From assembly GCF_003285265.1 (NCBI RefSeq), contig NZ_CP030239.1:2649501-2713500 (forward strand): 64,000 bases of DNA, given 5' to 3'. Each line of letters opens with the position of its first letter. Position 1 is the stretch's first letter. The notes beneath the pieces were generated by a model that saw only the letters and a list, made by a program, of their open reading frames with translations, ran no database searches and was not told the origin of the DNA. The position numbers and the translations under genes were made by a program. Source of the DNA: Paracoccus mutanolyticus. Lineage in GTDB: Bacteria; Pseudomonadota; Alphaproteobacteria; Rhodobacterales; Rhodobacteraceae. Of the stretch, positions 20,444-29,898 are shown one piece after another.

Positions 20444-20545
20444 CGTCAAGCTCCTGGTTTGGGTTGCCGGAACAACGTCTTGCCGGCCCTCGGGTTCCGG
20501 GCCGGGTTTAGGCTTTCGTTAAGGATTTGCCGCCATGCTGGCGCC

Positions 20546-20848
20546 ATGCAGATCCTGAGCCTGATTCCCCTGTTGCTGCTTTGCGCCTGCGCCTCTCCGG
20601 CGCCGGGCTTCATTGGCGCCGCGCGCCACGATGTCACGCTGGACGGCATCCGCTTTGCCGTCTTTCACAAGGGCGCCGAGGCCGAGGTGATCCGCCTGGG
20701 CTATCTGTCGCGGGCCGCGCGCGCGCCGGTGCCGGAACTGATGATGCAGGCCGCGGCCCAAGCCACCGGCTGCCGCCCCGTCCCGGGCAGCCTGGTCACG
20801 CGCATTCCCGGCGACACCGGAGAGGCGCGGGTGACGCTGGGCTGCTGA
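20546..20848 (+). CDS. small predicted lipoprotein
   Basis: A 100-residue protein with signal peptide MQILSLIPLLLLCAC, where the lipobox cysteine falls in LCAC. The mature part contains GIRFAVFHKGAEAEVIRLGY, two later cysteines and no recognised domain. The frame extends upstream to 20306, but that part overlaps the divergent entericidin gene and lacks a signal, so the ATG at 20546 was chosen. Unknown function; relatives occur in Rhodobacteraceae. Confidence 0.7.
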   Translation: MQILSLIPLLLLCACASPAPGFIGAARHDVTLDGIRFAVFHKGAEAEVIRLGYLSRAARAPVPELMMQAAAQATGCRPVPGSLVTRIPGDTGEARVTLGC

Positions 20849-20875
20849 GTATTTCTCGGGCCGTCCCGCCGCAGG

Positions 20876-21640
20876 TCAGCCCAGGAAATCGGCCACTGCG
20901 TCCGCCACCTCGGCAGGGCGGTCGGCGTGCAGCCAGTGCCCTGCGCCGGCCATGAACCGGATCCTGGCCTGCGGGAAGAAGGCGCGGATCGCCTCGACCT
21001 GCGGCTCGCGGCAATAGGTCGACTGCGCGCCGGCCAGGAACAGGACGGGACCGTCGAAGCGGGCGCGCGGCGCCTCGGGCCAGCCGACCAGCAGGGGCAT
21101 CTGGTCGCGCAGCGCGGGCAGGTTCAGCTTCCAGCGCGGAGGATCGGATTTCAGGTCCAGCGATTGCAGCAGGAAGGCGCGCACGCCGGGTTCGGCGACC
21201 TGCCGGGCCAGCCGGGCGTCGGCTTCCGAGCGCAGGCGCAGGCCGGTCAGGTCCAGCGCCTCCATCGCATCGATCAGGTCGGTCTGGCTGTTCGTAGCCA
21301 TAGGGCGCGATGTCCAGGCGACCAGCCGACGCACCAGCGCGGGATGGCTCAGCGCCAGCATCATCGCGGCCTTGCCGCCCATCGAATGGCCCAGGACATC
21401 CGCCTGACCGCCCTGCGCCGCGATCACCTCGGCAAGGTCGCGGGCCAGGGCCGGGTAGGAGTGGTCGGGGTCCTGGGGGCTGTCGCCGTGGTTGCGCATG
21501 TCGACCGAGACCACGCGCCGCGTCGCCGCCAGCCTGCGGGCCAGCCCGCCCAGGTTCTTGCCCGATCCGAACAGCCCATGCGCCAGCAGCACCGGGGGCT
21601 GGTCCGAAGTCTCGCCCATCGTCGTCATGTTCAGCATCAT
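20876..21640 (-). CDS. alpha/beta-fold hydrolase, YbfF-type esterase, with compensated frameshift
   Basis: A 254-residue serine hydrolase: LLAHGLFGSGKNL oxyanion region, nucleophile elbow LGHSMGGKAAM and C-terminal GAGHWLHADRP with the catalytic His. Around 21285-21315 the product reads VAWTSRPMATNS. The neighbouring frame reads DIAPYGYE, the expected DIAP..Y motif of this esterase group. Two compensating one-base errors are therefore likely. Substrate unknown, possibly acyl-CoA or small esters. Confidence 0.85.
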   Translation of the reverse strand: MMLNMTTMGETSDQPPVLLAHGLFGSGKNLGGLARRLAATRRVVSVDMRNHGDSPQDPDHSYPALARDLAEVIAAQGGQADVLGHSMGGKAAMMLALSHPALVRRLVAWTSRPMATNSQTDLIDAMEALDLTGLRLRSEADARLARQVAEPGVRAFLLQSLDLKSDPPRWKLNLPALRDQMPLLVGWPEAPRARFDGPVLFLAGAQSTYCREPQVEAIRAFFPQARIRFMAGAGHWLHADRPAEVADAVADFLG

Positions 21641-21710
21641 GGCGCGACCCTAGCGCCACTGGCGAACGGGCGCCAGAGGGGGTAGGTTCGAAGTCGAAGG
21701 GGGGACCGGC

Positions 21711-22099
21711 ATGGGCATCGACGAGATCCGGCCGAAGGCCGACGAGGTGGCAAGCCTGATGGCGGCGCGCTTTGGCGGGCTCAAGCGCGGCCAGCAGGCC
21801 GATCTGGACAGCATGATGCGCAAGCGCGGCGGCGCCCTGCCGCGCAGGCTGCGGCGCGAGGCCCGGTTCATGGCCGAGGTCGACCGGCTGGCCGGCCATC
21901 CGCGCCTGGCCCGTCAGGTCGACCGGACCCGCTATGCCGCGCGCACCGGGCGCTGACCGCCTATCTGCGCCCGCTGGGGCAGGGCGCGCGGCTGCGCAGC
22001 CGCGCCGCGGGCATCGCGGCCAGCATCGTGATGGGGCTGATGCTGCTGGGCGCGCTGATGGTCTGGCTGATGACCGCGCGCGGGCTGTTGCCGGCATAG
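21711..22099 (+). CDS. small membrane protein, one frameshift
   Basis: Begins at ATG 21711 (MGIDEIRPKADEVASLMAAR) with a basic, helical N-terminal half. The annotated frame stops at 21956. In the next frame the text continues as ALTAYLRPLGQGARLRSR and a single membrane helix (IVMGLMLLGALMVWLM) to TAG at 22097. One base is probably missing near 21940. The repaired product is about 129 residues. The family is not recognised. Confidence 0.6.
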
Positions 22100-22271
22100 G
22101 AAGCAGCGCCCGTACTGGCGCTTGTCCGCGTCCGTCTGGCCACGGATGCGTCCTCTGCGCCGGACAGGAGCGGAGGCTCTGTTTCACCCGCCGCGTACCT
22201 GTGGGTCGCGCCGCAATGCCGGTGCCGGTGTCACAGGGCGAGGATCGGCGGCAGGGCCGCCGCGGCTCATG

Positions 22272-22341
22272 GCCCCCTCGACGGGGGCGCATGAGGCGCT
22301 TTTCCGGGGTGCGGCGCGAACCCGGCGGGACCGCGCCGCAC
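22272..22341 (-). terminator. two hairpins downstream of glyA
   Basis: On the glyA strand, the first hairpin is a perfect 10-base-pair inverted repeat (GTGCGGCGCG at 22309-22318 with its complement at 22332-22341), starting five bases after the stop. A second is GCCCCC / GGGGGC at 22272-22288. Neither has a T tract. The rest of the 246-base gap (22100-22271) shows no gene. Confidence 0.45.
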
Positions 22342-22345
22342 GGGA

Positions 22346-23629
22346 TCACATGCCGTTATACAGCGGGAAGCGGGCGCAGAGGGCCTCGACCTCGGATTTC
22401 ACCTTGGCCTCGACCTCGGCATTGCCTGCCTCGCCATTCGCGGCCAGGCCATCGACGACCTCGACGATCCAGCGGGCGATCTGGCGGAACTCCTCCTCGC
22501 CGAAGCCGCGGGTGGTGCCGGCGGGGGCGCCCAGGCGGATGCCCGAGGTCACGAAGGGTTTTTCCGGGTCGAAGGGGACGCCGTTCTTGTTGCAGGTGAT
22601 GTGGGCGCGGCCCAGCGCCGACTCGGTCGCCTTGCCGGTCACGCCCTTCGGGCGCAGGTCCGCGAGGCACAGGTGGTTGTCGGTGCCGCCCGACACGATG
22701 TCGATGCCGCCCTTCATCAGCTCGTCGGCCATGGCCTGGGCGTTCTTGACCACCTGCGCGGCATAGTCCTTGAACGAAGGCTCCAGCGCCTCCTTGAACG
22801 CCACCGCCTTGGCGGCGATCACATGCATCAGCGGGCCGCCCTGCAGGCCGGGGAACACCGCCGAGTTGATCTTTTTCGCGATGCCTTCGTCGTTCGTCAG
22901 CACCATGCCGCCGCGCGGGCCGCGCAGGGACTTGTGCGTGGTCGTCGTCACCACATGGGCGTGGGGCAGGGGCGAGGGGTGCTGGCCGCCCGCGACCAGG
23001 CCCGCGATATGGGCCATGTCGACCATCAGATAGGCGCCGACCTCATCGGCGATGGCACGGAAGGCGGCCCAGTCCCAGACGCGGCTGTATGCGGTGCCGC
23101 CGGCGACGATCAGCTTGGGCTTGTGCTCCAGCGCCTTCTTGCGGTGTCGTCCATGTCCTGTCAGTTGGTCCTGCTGGCGCACGCCGTAGCTGACGACGTT
23201 GAACCACTTGCCCGACATGTTCACCGGCGAGCCATGCGTCAGGTGCCCGCCCGAGTTCAGGTCCAGGCCCATGAAGGTGTCGCCCGGCTGCAGAAGCGCC
23301 AGGAACACCGCCTGGTTCATCTGGCTGCCCGAGTTCGGCTGCACGTTGGCGAAGCCGCAGCCGAACAGCTTCTTCGCGCGTTCGATCGCCAGGTCTTCGA
23401 CGATGTCGACATACTGGCAGCCGCCATAGTAGCGCTTGCCCGGATAGCCTTCGGCGTATTTGTTGGTCAGGACCGAGCCCTGCGCCTCGAGCACCGCCTT
23501 GGAGACGATGTTTTCCGAGGCGATCAGTTCGATTTCCTCGCGCTGGCGGCCCAGTTCCTTGCGGATGGCGCCGAAGATTTCGGGGTCGCGGCTGTCCAGC
23601 GTCTCGGTGAAGAATCCGGTGTCGGTCAT
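22346..23629 (-). CDS. glyA: serine hydroxymethyltransferase
   Basis: PLP enzyme that interconverts serine and glycine and charges tetrahydrofolate with one carbon. The product is 427 residues from the ATG at 23629, which has a GAGGACC ribosome site; the upstream ATG at 23644 is unlikely. Motifs: [28 protein letters not shown], and the PLP lysine in [14 protein letters not shown]. Around 23135-23165 the product reads [10 protein letters not shown]. The adjacent frame gives DMDDTA, as expected, so a compensated pair of indels is likely. Confidence 0.95.
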   Translation of the reverse strand: MTDTGFFTETLDSRDPEIFGAIRKELGRQREEIELIASENIVSKAVLEAQGSVLTNKYAEGYPGKRYYGGCQYVDIVEDLAIERAKKLFGCGFANVQPNSGSQMNQAVFLALLQPGDTFMGLDLNSGGHLTHGSPVNMSGKWFNVVSYGVRQQDQLTGHGRHRKKALEHKPKLIVAGGTAYSRVWDWAAFRAIADEVGAYLMVDMAHIAGLVAGGQHPSPLPHAHVVTTTTHKSLRGPRGGMVLTNDEGIAKKINSAVFPGLQGGPLMHVIAAKAVAFKEALEPSFKDYAAQVVKNAQAMADELMKGGIDIVSGGTDNHLCLADLRPKGVTGKATESALGRAHITCNKNGVPFDPEKPFVTSGIRLGAPAGTTRGFGEEEFRQIARWIVEVVDGLAANGEAGNAEVEAKVKSEVEALCARFPLYNGM

Positions 23630-23772
23630 CTGGTCCTCATGCAAAAAGCGGCTTGCCGGCCTTCTAGCGCCTTTCCGCCCGCCCCGCTAGGACGGATGCG
23701 ACGGCCGGGCGGAAGATTATCCCGTGCGCGGGGGGACTTGCGCCCGGCCCCGCGGCGGCCATGATGGCGGGC

Positions 23773-24528
23773 ATGAAAATGCACTTCATCGCCAGCAGCA
23801 CCGAAGCCGCCGTCACCGCCGCCGAACGGCTGTCGGAACGCTATGGCCATGTCCCCCTGCGCGAGGCCGAGGTGATCGTGGCGCTGGGCGGCGACGGGCT
23901 GATGCTGTCGGTGATGCACCAGAACCGCGGCCTGCCGGTCTATGGCATGAACCGGGGCACCGTGGGTTTTCTGATGAACAGCTATTCCGAGGCGGGGCTG
24001 CCCGCCCGCATTGCGGCGGCCGAGGAAACGGCGGTGAACCCGCTGGCGATGACCGCGGGCACCACCGATGGGCACGAACATGCGCCCGGCCATCAATGAA
24101 GCGCTCAGCCGTGGCTCGCTGACGATCTGGTTCGACCCCGAGATGACGACCGGGCTGAACGGCAAGGTCATGACCTATGACGGCGGGAACCGCCCGCTTT
24201 CGGTAACAGCCAACGGCCAACGCACCTGCTATGTCTATGGCGTTGACGGGCCGTCCTGCCTCTGAAGAAGGTCGAAGGGCTTGCGCTGACCGCGATTGCC
24301 GCCTTCCGCCCCCGGCGCTGGCGCGGCGCCATCCTGCCCAGCACCGCCACGCTGCGGTTCGACGTGCTGGAACCCGACAAGCGCCCGGTCATGGCCGACG
24401 CCGATTCGCGGGGCGTCGATTCCGTCCTGTGGGTCGAGATCCGCACCGAGACCTCGATCAGCCACCGGCTGCTGTTCGACCCCGGCCACGGGCTGGAGGA
24501 ACGGCTGATGCGCGAACAATTCGTTTGA
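23773..24528 (+). CDS. nadK: NAD kinase with foreign-looking central segment and frame breaks
   Basis: Phosphorylates NAD to NADP; normally essential. The N-terminus is sound: ALGGDGLMLSVMHQN with the GGDG motif, then YGMNRGTVGFLMN. The C-terminus (LALTAIAAFRPRRWRGAILP through DPGHGLEERL) is sound and in the same frame, giving a total length of 251 residues as in relatives. Between them (about 24098-24250) the expected NE..LLR and TPAGSTAYN.S.GGPI catalytic blocks are missing. The frame runs to a stop at 24097-24099. The start at 23773 (MKMHFIAS) fits the family; ATGs at 23761 and 23764 are also in frame. Confidence 0.8.
24098..24250 (+). other. chimeric patch: transposase-like plus RHS-repeat-like sequence inside nadK
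   Basis: In frame +2 this stretch reads EALSRGSLTIWFDPEMT, typical of the N-terminus of IS5-type transposases common in alphaproteobacteria. It then reads NGKVMTYDGGNRPLSVTANG and CYVYGVDG, typical of RHS/YD repeats. Both are unrelated to NAD kinase. Native nadK wording (AINE, GPILPL-like DNA) touches both edges. The patch nearly preserves the length of the replaced segment. Confidence 0.7.
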
Positions 24529-24560
24529 GGCTGGCGCCCGGCCGGGGTAAACGCCCGGCC

Positions 24561-26156
24561 ATGAGCAACCAACCCGTCCTGCCCCCCGAAATCGCCCGCC
24601 GCCGGACCTTCGCGATCATCTCGCACCCGGACGCCGGCAAGACGACGCTGACCGAGAAGTTCCTGCTGTTCGGCGGCGCGATCCAGATGGCCGGCCAGGT
24701 CCGCGCCAAGGGCGAGGCGCGGCGCACGCGGTCGGACTTCATGAAGATGGAGCAGGACCGCGGCATCTCGGTCTCGGCCTCGGCGATGTCGTTCGAGTTC
24801 GGGCCCTATCGTTTCAATCTGGTGGACACGCCCGGCCACAGCGATTTTTCCGAGGACACCTATCGCACCCTGACCGCGGTGGACGCTGCGATCATGGTCA
24901 TCGACGGGGCCAAGGGGGTGGAAAGCCAGACCCGCAAGCTGTTCGAGGTCTGCCGCCTGCGCGACCTGCCGATCCTGACCTTCTGCAACAAGATGGACCG
25001 CGAAAGCCGCGACACTTTCGAGATCATCGACGAGATCCAGGAGAACCTGGCCATCGACGTGGCCCCCGTCAGCTGGCCGATCGGCATGGGGCGCGACTTC
25101 ATCGGTGCCTATGACCTGCTTAACGACCGGCTGGAGATCATGGACCGCGCGGACCGCAACAAGGTCGCGGAGACGGTGCAGATTTCGGGCCTCGACGACC
25201 CGAAGCTGGCCGAGCATGTCCCCGCCGACCTGCTGGAGAAGCTGCGCGACGAGCTTGAGATGGCGCGCGAGCTGCTGCCGGCCTTCGACCGCAAGTCCTT
25301 CCTGGAAGGGCACATGACGCCGATCTGGTTCGGCTCGGCCATCAACAGCTTCGGCGTCAAGGAATTGATGCAGGGCATCGGCGAGTTCGGTCCCGAGCCG
25401 CAGCCGCAGAACGCCGCCGAGCGCCAGATCAGCCCCGACGAGAAACCCGTGACCGGCTTTGTCTTCAAGGTGCAGGCGAACATGGACCCCAAGCACCGCG
25501 ACCGGGTGGCCTTCGTGCGTCTCGCCTCGGGGCATTTCGAGCGGGGGATGAAGCTGCTGCACGTCCGGTCGAAAAAGCCGATGGCGGTGTCGAACCCGGT
25601 GCTGTTCCTGGCCGCCGACCGCGAACTGGCCGAGGAGGCCTGGGCCGGCGACATCATCGGCATCCCGAACCACGGGCAATTGCGCATCGGCGACGCGCTG
25701 ACCGAGGGCGAGGCGCTGCGCTTTACCGGCATCCCCAGTTTCGCGCCCGAACTGCTGCAGACCGTGCGCGCGGGCGATCCGATGAAGGCCAAGCATCTGG
25801 AAAAGGCGCTGATGCAATTCGCCGAGGAAGGCGCGGCCAAGGTCTTCAAGCCGATGATCGGTTCGGGCTTCATCGTCGGCGTCGTGGGCGCGCTGCAATT
25901 CGAGGTGCTGGCCAGCCGGATCGAGATCGAATACGGCCTGCCGGTGCGGTTCGAAAGCAGCCAGTTCACCAGCGCGCGCTGGGTCGCAGGGCCCAAGGAC
26001 AAGGTCGAGGCCTTCGCCCAGGCGAACAAGGGCCATATGGCGCAGGACCATGACGGCGACCTGGTCTATCTGACCCGGCTGCAATGGGACATCGACCGCG
26101 TCGGCCGCGACCACCCCGAGCTGCGGCTGACCGCCACCAAGGAGATGATGGTCTAG
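24561..26156 (+). CDS. prfC: peptide chain release factor 3
   Basis: Translational GTPase that recycles RF1 and RF2 after termination. The product is 531 residues from the ATG at 24561, normal for RF3, with an intact frame. G1 is ISHPDAGKTTLTEKFLLFGG, G3 DTPGHSDFS, G4 CNKMDRE, and the switch region EQDRGISVSASAM is present. The C-terminal RF3 domain includes GVVGALQFEVL. Its TAG overlaps the stop of the convergent transglutaminase gene. Confidence 0.95.
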   Translation: MSNQPVLPPEIARRRTFAIISHPDAGKTTLTEKFLLFGGAIQMAGQVRAKGEARRTRSDFMKMEQDRGISVSASAMSFEFGPYRFNLVDTPGHSDFSEDTYRTLTAVDAAIMVIDGAKGVESQTRKLFEVCRLRDLPILTFCNKMDRESRDTFEIIDEIQENLAIDVAPVSWPIGMGRDFIGAYDLLNDRLEIMDRADRNKVAETVQISGLDDPKLAEHVPADLLEKLRDELEMARELLPAFDRKSFLEGHMTPIWFGSAINSFGVKELMQGIGEFGPEPQPQNAAERQISPDEKPVTGFVFKVQANMDPKHRDRVAFVRLASGHFERGMKLLHVRSKKPMAVSNPVLFLAADRELAEEAWAGDIIGIPNHGQLRIGDALTEGEALRFTGIPSFAPELLQTVRAGDPMKAKHLEKALMQFAEEGAAKVFKPMIGSGFIVGVVGALQFEVLASRIEIEYGLPVRFESSQFTSARWVAGPKDKVEAFAQANKGHMAQDHDGDLVYLTRLQWDIDRVGRDHPELRLTATKEMMV

Positions 26157-26989
26157 TACCAGTTCGGCACGAGATTGCCGTTCTGGTCCACCTCGTCGGT
26201 CCAGACCTCGAAATGCTTCAGCACATGGCCGCCGAAGGTGGTCAGCATGGGCGTATCGGCCGCGTCGCGCCCGTGGCCGATCTTGATGCGGCCGATGCGC
26301 GGGCGGTTGTTGCGGGGATCGAAGGTCCACCAGCGGCCCGAGAGCCAGACCTCCATCCAGGCGCAGAAGTCCATCGGGTCGGGCGGCGCCGGAATGCCGA
26401 TGTCGCCCAGGTGGCCAAAGACATAGCGCGCCGGAATGTTCAGGCACCGGCAGAAGGCGATGGCCAGGTGGGCATAGTCGCGGCATACCCCCAGCCCGCT
26501 GTCATAGGCGCCCTTGGCCGTGCGGAAGGTGTCGGCCTGGGGATAGCTGAAGCGCAGGTGCCCATGGACGAAATCGTTGACTGCCTGGACCCGGGCCCAG
26601 CCGGCCGGCACCTGGCCGAAATGATGCCAGGCCGCATCGTAAAGCAGGTCCGTCTCGCAATAGCGGGAGGGGGTCAGATAGTGCAGTGCCTCGTCCGGCA
26701 GCGAAGGGAGGGGCATTTCCTGGGCGTCCGGGCAGACCGGGTCGAAAAGCCCATGATCGGCGATGGTCGCGTCGCTTTCCAGGGTGAAGTCCCCCGCGGG
26801 CGCGGTCATCCGCATCCGCAGGTTGCCGTATATGTCGGTGTGAACCGAGAAGGGCACGCCCGGATCGGTGCGGAACACCTCGGGCGCGCGCAGGTCCAGG
26901 CGCCGCTCGGGCCGCGCGGTCATCAGCGTGACCAGCGGCAGCGGCTGATCCGAGCCTATGGTGATGCGATAGCCATAGCGGATCAGCAT
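26153..26989 (-). CDS. transglutaminase-like cysteine protease family protein
   Basis: A 278-residue cytoplasmic protein with the transglutaminase-like core: LGVCRDYAHLAIAFCR holds the catalytic Cys, and WWTFDPRNNRPRIGRI the third catalytic position. The middle catalytic residue, often His in F-H-A-W, is replaced here by Cys (MDFCAWMEVWL). Some relatives also lack the His there. The start is the ATG at 26989, one base overlapping the osmC-like stop. Substrate unknown. Confidence 0.8.
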   Translation of the reverse strand: MLIRYGYRITIGSDQPLPLVTLMTARPERRLDLRAPEVFRTDPGVPFSVHTDIYGNLRMRMTAPAGDFTLESDATIADHGLFDPVCPDAQEMPLPSLPDEALHYLTPSRYCETDLLYDAAWHHFGQVPAGWARVQAVNDFVHGHLRFSYPQADTFRTAKGAYDSGLGVCRDYAHLAIAFCRCLNIPARYVFGHLGDIGIPAPPDPMDFCAWMEVWLSGRWWTFDPRNNRPRIGRIKIGHGRDAADTPMLTTFGGHVLKHFEVWTDEVDQNGNLVPNWY

Positions 26990-27411
26990 CAGGCCACAGT
27001 CACATCCAGCGAAATGTCGGCGTTCAGCACCTTGCTGACGGGGCAGTTCTTTTCGGCCTTGCGGGCGGCTTCCTCGATCACGCTGCGGTCGCCGTTGCCC
27101 GAGATGCGGGTTTCCAGATGGGCGGTCTTGATGGCGAAGCCGTCGCCTTCCTTGTCCAGCCCGATGGTCGATTTCGTCTCGATGGTCACATCGGTCACGC
27201 CCTCGCCGGCAAGGATCATGGACAGCGCCATGCTGAAGCAGGCGGCATGTGCCGCGCCGATCAGTTCCTCGGGGTTGGTGCCGGGGGCGTCCTCGAACCG
27301 GGTCTTGAAGCCGTAGGGCTGGTCCTTGAGCGCGCCCGACTTGGTCGAGACCTGGCCCTGGCCGTCCTTGAGACCGCCCTGCCATTTCGCCGAGCCAAAG
27401 TTGGTGATCAT
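26989..27411 (-). CDS. OsmC/Ohr family peroxiredoxin
   Basis: Thiol-dependent reduction of organic peroxides. The product is 140 residues from the ATG at 27411 (MITNFGSAKWQGGLKDG); an open extension upstream to 27516 is not part of the family. The two redox cysteines are in AAHAACFSMALS and EKNCPVSKVL. The OsmC subfamily (rather than OhrA) is suggested by the N-terminal WQGGLKDGQG form. It overlaps the transglutaminase start by one base (TGATG), so coexpression is likely. Confidence 0.88.
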   Translation of the reverse strand: MITNFGSAKWQGGLKDGQGQVSTKSGALKDQPYGFKTRFEDAPGTNPEELIGAAHAACFSMALSMILAGEGVTDVTIETKSTIGLDKEGDGFAIKTAHLETRISGNGDRSVIEEAARKAEKNCPVSKVLNADISLDVTVA

Positions 27412-27481
27412 GGGAAGCTCCTTGATGCATGCATTGCCCCAGACAACGCGGCATCCGGCGACCCGGTTCAATTCGCCGGCG

Positions 27482-28633
27482 TCAGCCCAGCAGGCGCTCG
27501 GCCTCGGCGATGGCATAGCGGTCGGTCATGCCTGCGACGTAGTCCAGCACGACGCGGGCACAGCCGGTCTCGTCGCCCGCCGCCTCGGCCGCGGCGCGCC
27601 AGTGGTCGGGCATCTTGGCGGGGTCGTGCAGGAACAGCGGGAACAGCCCGTTCAGCAGCGCCGTCACCCGGCTGCGTTCGACCACGACCGAGGGCGCGCG
27701 GTACATGCGCTGGAACAGGAACAGCTTGATCGCCTTGAGGTTCTGATAGAGCGGCTTGGAAAACCGGATGATCGGCCCGTCCATGTCGCGGATGTCCTGC
27801 GCGCTGGCCGGGCGCAGGCTGGCCAGGCGGTTCTGGGCGACGGCGATCACGTCCTCGACCATGACGCCGAAGACGCGGCGCAGCGCCTCGTGCCGGCGGC
27901 GCATGGGGTCGAGGCCGGGGTGCAGGCGGTCGACCTCGGCAAAGGCCTCGCCGATGACGGGCAGGGCGGCCAGGTCGTCCTCGGTGAAAAGCCCAGCGCG
28001 CAACCCGTCGTGCAGGTCGTGGTGGTTATAGGCCACGTCGTCGGCGACCGCGGCCACCTGCGCCTCGGCGCTGGCGTTGGTGTGCAGTTCCAGGTCCCAT
28101 TCGGCGTTCACCTCGGCCAAGGCATAGGGCAGCGGGCCCGTCACCGGACCATTGTGCTTGGCGATGCCTTCCAGGCTTTCCCAGGTCAGGTTCAGCCCGT
28201 CGAAATCGGCATAGTGCCGTTCCAGCCTGGTCACGATGCGCAGGGCCTGGGCGTTGTGGTCGAAACCGCCATAGGGCGCCATCAGGGCGGCCAGCGCGTC
28301 CTCTCCGGTATGGCCGAAGGGCGGGTGGCCCAGGTCGTGGGCCAGGGCCACCGTCTCGGCCAGGTCGGGGTTCAGTCCCAGCGCGCCCGCGATGGTGCGG
28401 GCGACCTGGGCCACCTCGATCGTGTGGGTCAGGCGGGTGCGGAAATAGTCGCCGCGATAGTCCTTGCCGTCGTGTTCGACGAAGACCTGGGTCTTGTGCT
28501 TGAGCCGGCGAAAGGCGCTGGAGTGGATGATCCGGTCGCGGTCGCGCTGCCAGGGGCTGCGGAATGTCGACATCCGTTCCGGCCAGCGGCGGCCGCGGCT
28601 GGCTTCGGGCTGGCAGGCGAAGGGTGCCGTCAT
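27482..28633 (-). CDS. dgt: deoxyguanosinetriphosphate triphosphohydrolase-like HD protein
   Basis: Hydrolyses dNTPs to nucleosides plus triphosphate. The product is 383 residues from the ATG at 28633. The metal-binding HD residues are in RLTHTIEVAQVAR and VALAHDLGHPPFGHTGE, with FDHNAQALRI and VADDVAYNHHDL later. The conserved RSPWQRDRDRI and SSAFRRLKHKTQVF N-terminus is complete. It is divergent from the IscA-like gene across about 70 bases. Confidence 0.93.
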   Translation of the reverse strand: MTAPFACQPEASRGRRWPERMSTFRSPWQRDRDRIIHSSAFRRLKHKTQVFVEHDGKDYRGDYFRTRLTHTIEVAQVARTIAGALGLNPDLAETVALAHDLGHPPFGHTGEDALAALMAPYGGFDHNAQALRIVTRLERHYADFDGLNLTWESLEGIAKHNGPVTGPLPYALAEVNAEWDLELHTNASAEAQVAAVADDVAYNHHDLHDGLRAGLFTEDDLAALPVIGEAFAEVDRLHPGLDPMRRRHEALRRVFGVMVEDVIAVAQNRLASLRPASAQDIRDMDGPIIRFSKPLYQNLKAIKLFLFQRMYRAPSVVVERSRVTALLNGLFPLFLHDPAKMPDHWRAAAEAAGDETGCARVVLDYVAGMTDRYAIAEAERLLG

Positions 28634-28706
28634 CAGGGTCCGTTCCTTGCGAGATTTCCCCCCGGACCCTATATTCCCCAACACACGACGGAAACGGGAA
28701 CGCCCC

Positions 28707-29042
28707 ATGAACAACGCCCTGAACCTGCCCCCCAAGGTGACAGACCGCGCCTTTGCGCGGCTGGCGGAAATCAACGGCCAAGGCCCCGCGCGGCCCTTGC
28801 GGGTCGCGGTGGCGGGCGGCGGCTGTTCGGGGTTTCAATACGACATCCGGCTGGACGACCCGGCCGAGGACGACCTGGTGCTGCGCGGCGCGGGCCAGGC
28901 GGTGGTGGTCGATCCGGTCTCGCTGCCGTTCCTGGCGGGGGCGGTGATCGACTTTGCCGACGAGCTGATCGGCGCGCGCTTCACCATCGACAACCCGAAC
29001 GCCACCGCCTCTTGCGGCTGCGGGACCAGCTTCTCGATCTGA
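28707..29042 (+). CDS. HesB/IscA/ErpA family iron-sulfur carrier
   Basis: A-type Fe-S cluster carrier of 111 residues. The three ligand cysteines are visible: C40 in AGGGCSGFQYD and the pair in ASCGCGTSF at the C-terminus. It lies 38 bases upstream of xth on the same strand. ErpA versus IscA cannot be settled from sequence; the ErpA-like terminus is common in this family of bacteria. Confidence 0.9.
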   Translation: MNNALNLPPKVTDRAFARLAEINGQGPARPLRVAVAGGGCSGFQYDIRLDDPAEDDLVLRGAGQAVVVDPVSLPFLAGAVIDFADELIGARFTIDNPNATASCGCGTSFSI

Positions 29043-29079
29043 TCTGGTCCTTTCCCGGCGCCCCCGCTAGGCTGCGGGC

Positions 29080-29865
29080 ATGAAGATCGCGACATTCAAC
29101 ATCAACGGCGTCCGCGCCCGCATCGCAATCCTGCTGGACTGGCTGGCCGAGGCGCAGCCCGACGTCGTGGTCTTGCAGGAAATCAAGACGCAGGACGAGG
29201 CGTTTCCGGCCGAGCCCATCGCGGATCTTGGCTACACCGTCGAGACTCACGGGCAAAAGGGCTTCAACGGCGTCGCGATCCTGTCGAAATATCCGCTCGA
29301 GGACGTGATCCGCGGCCTGCCGGGCGACGAGGCCGACGAACAGGCCCGCTATATCGAGGCGACGGTGATCGGCACCCGCGCCCTGCGCGTGGCCGGGCTC
29401 TACCTGCCCAACGGCAATCCGTTTCCCGGCCCCAAGTTCGACTACAAGCTGGCCTGGATGAAGCGCCTGCGCGCCCGCGCCAGGGCGCTTCGGGACAGCG
29501 AACTGCCCAGCGTCCTCTTGGGCGATTTCAATGTCATCCCGGAGCCCCGCGACGCCGCCCATCCCGAGCGCTGGACGGACGATGCGCTGTTCCAGCCCGA
29601 AAGCCGCGCCGCCCTGCGCCGCATCCTGAACGACGGCTGGGCCGACGGCATCCGGTTGCGCGATCCCGACAACCCGCGCGGCCCCTTCACCTTCTGGGAT
29701 TACCAGGCCGGGGCCTGGCAGCGCGACAACGGCATCCGCATCGACCACATCCTGCTGTCGCCACAGGCGGCCGATCTGCTGGTCGATATCGGCATCGACC
29801 GGGACGAGCGCGCCAAGGACAAGCCCAGCGACCATGTCCCGGTCTGGGCGGTGCTGGACGCCTGA
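29080..29865 (+). CDS. xth: exodeoxyribonuclease III
   Basis: AP endonuclease and 3'-5' exonuclease of base excision repair. The 261-residue product carries the metal-binding and catalytic motifs FNINGVRAR, VVLQEIKTQDEAFP, LYLPNGNP, GDFNVIPEPRD, RIDHILLS and PSDHVPVWA. Intact frame, usual length. Confidence 0.95.
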   Translation: MKIATFNINGVRARIAILLDWLAEAQPDVVVLQEIKTQDEAFPAEPIADLGYTVETHGQKGFNGVAILSKYPLEDVIRGLPGDEADEQARYIEATVIGTRALRVAGLYLPNGNPFPGPKFDYKLAWMKRLRARARALRDSELPSVLLGDFNVIPEPRDAAHPERWTDDALFQPESRAALRRILNDGWADGIRLRDPDNPRGPFTFWDYQAGAWQRDNGIRIDHILLSPQAADLLVDIGIDRDERAKDKPSDHVPVWAVLDA

Positions 29866-29898
29866 GCGTTTCTTTCTTGTGAAAATATCCCGGGGGGA

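Noticed and set aside
20306..20545. N-terminal extension of the small lipoprotein to 180 residues
   Set aside because: It would overlap the divergent entericidin-like gene and lacks a signal peptide; the ATG at 20546 starts a proper lipoprotein signal.
23135..23165. Programmed ribosomal frameshifting as the cause of frame changes
   Set aside because: Sites share no slippery heptamer or downstream structure, occur in many unrelated genes and often come in compensating pairs, which fits sequence error instead.
24098..24250. A real insertion sequence in nadK
   Set aside because: No terminal inverted repeats, no target duplication, only a fragment of a transposase, and the gene length is unchanged.
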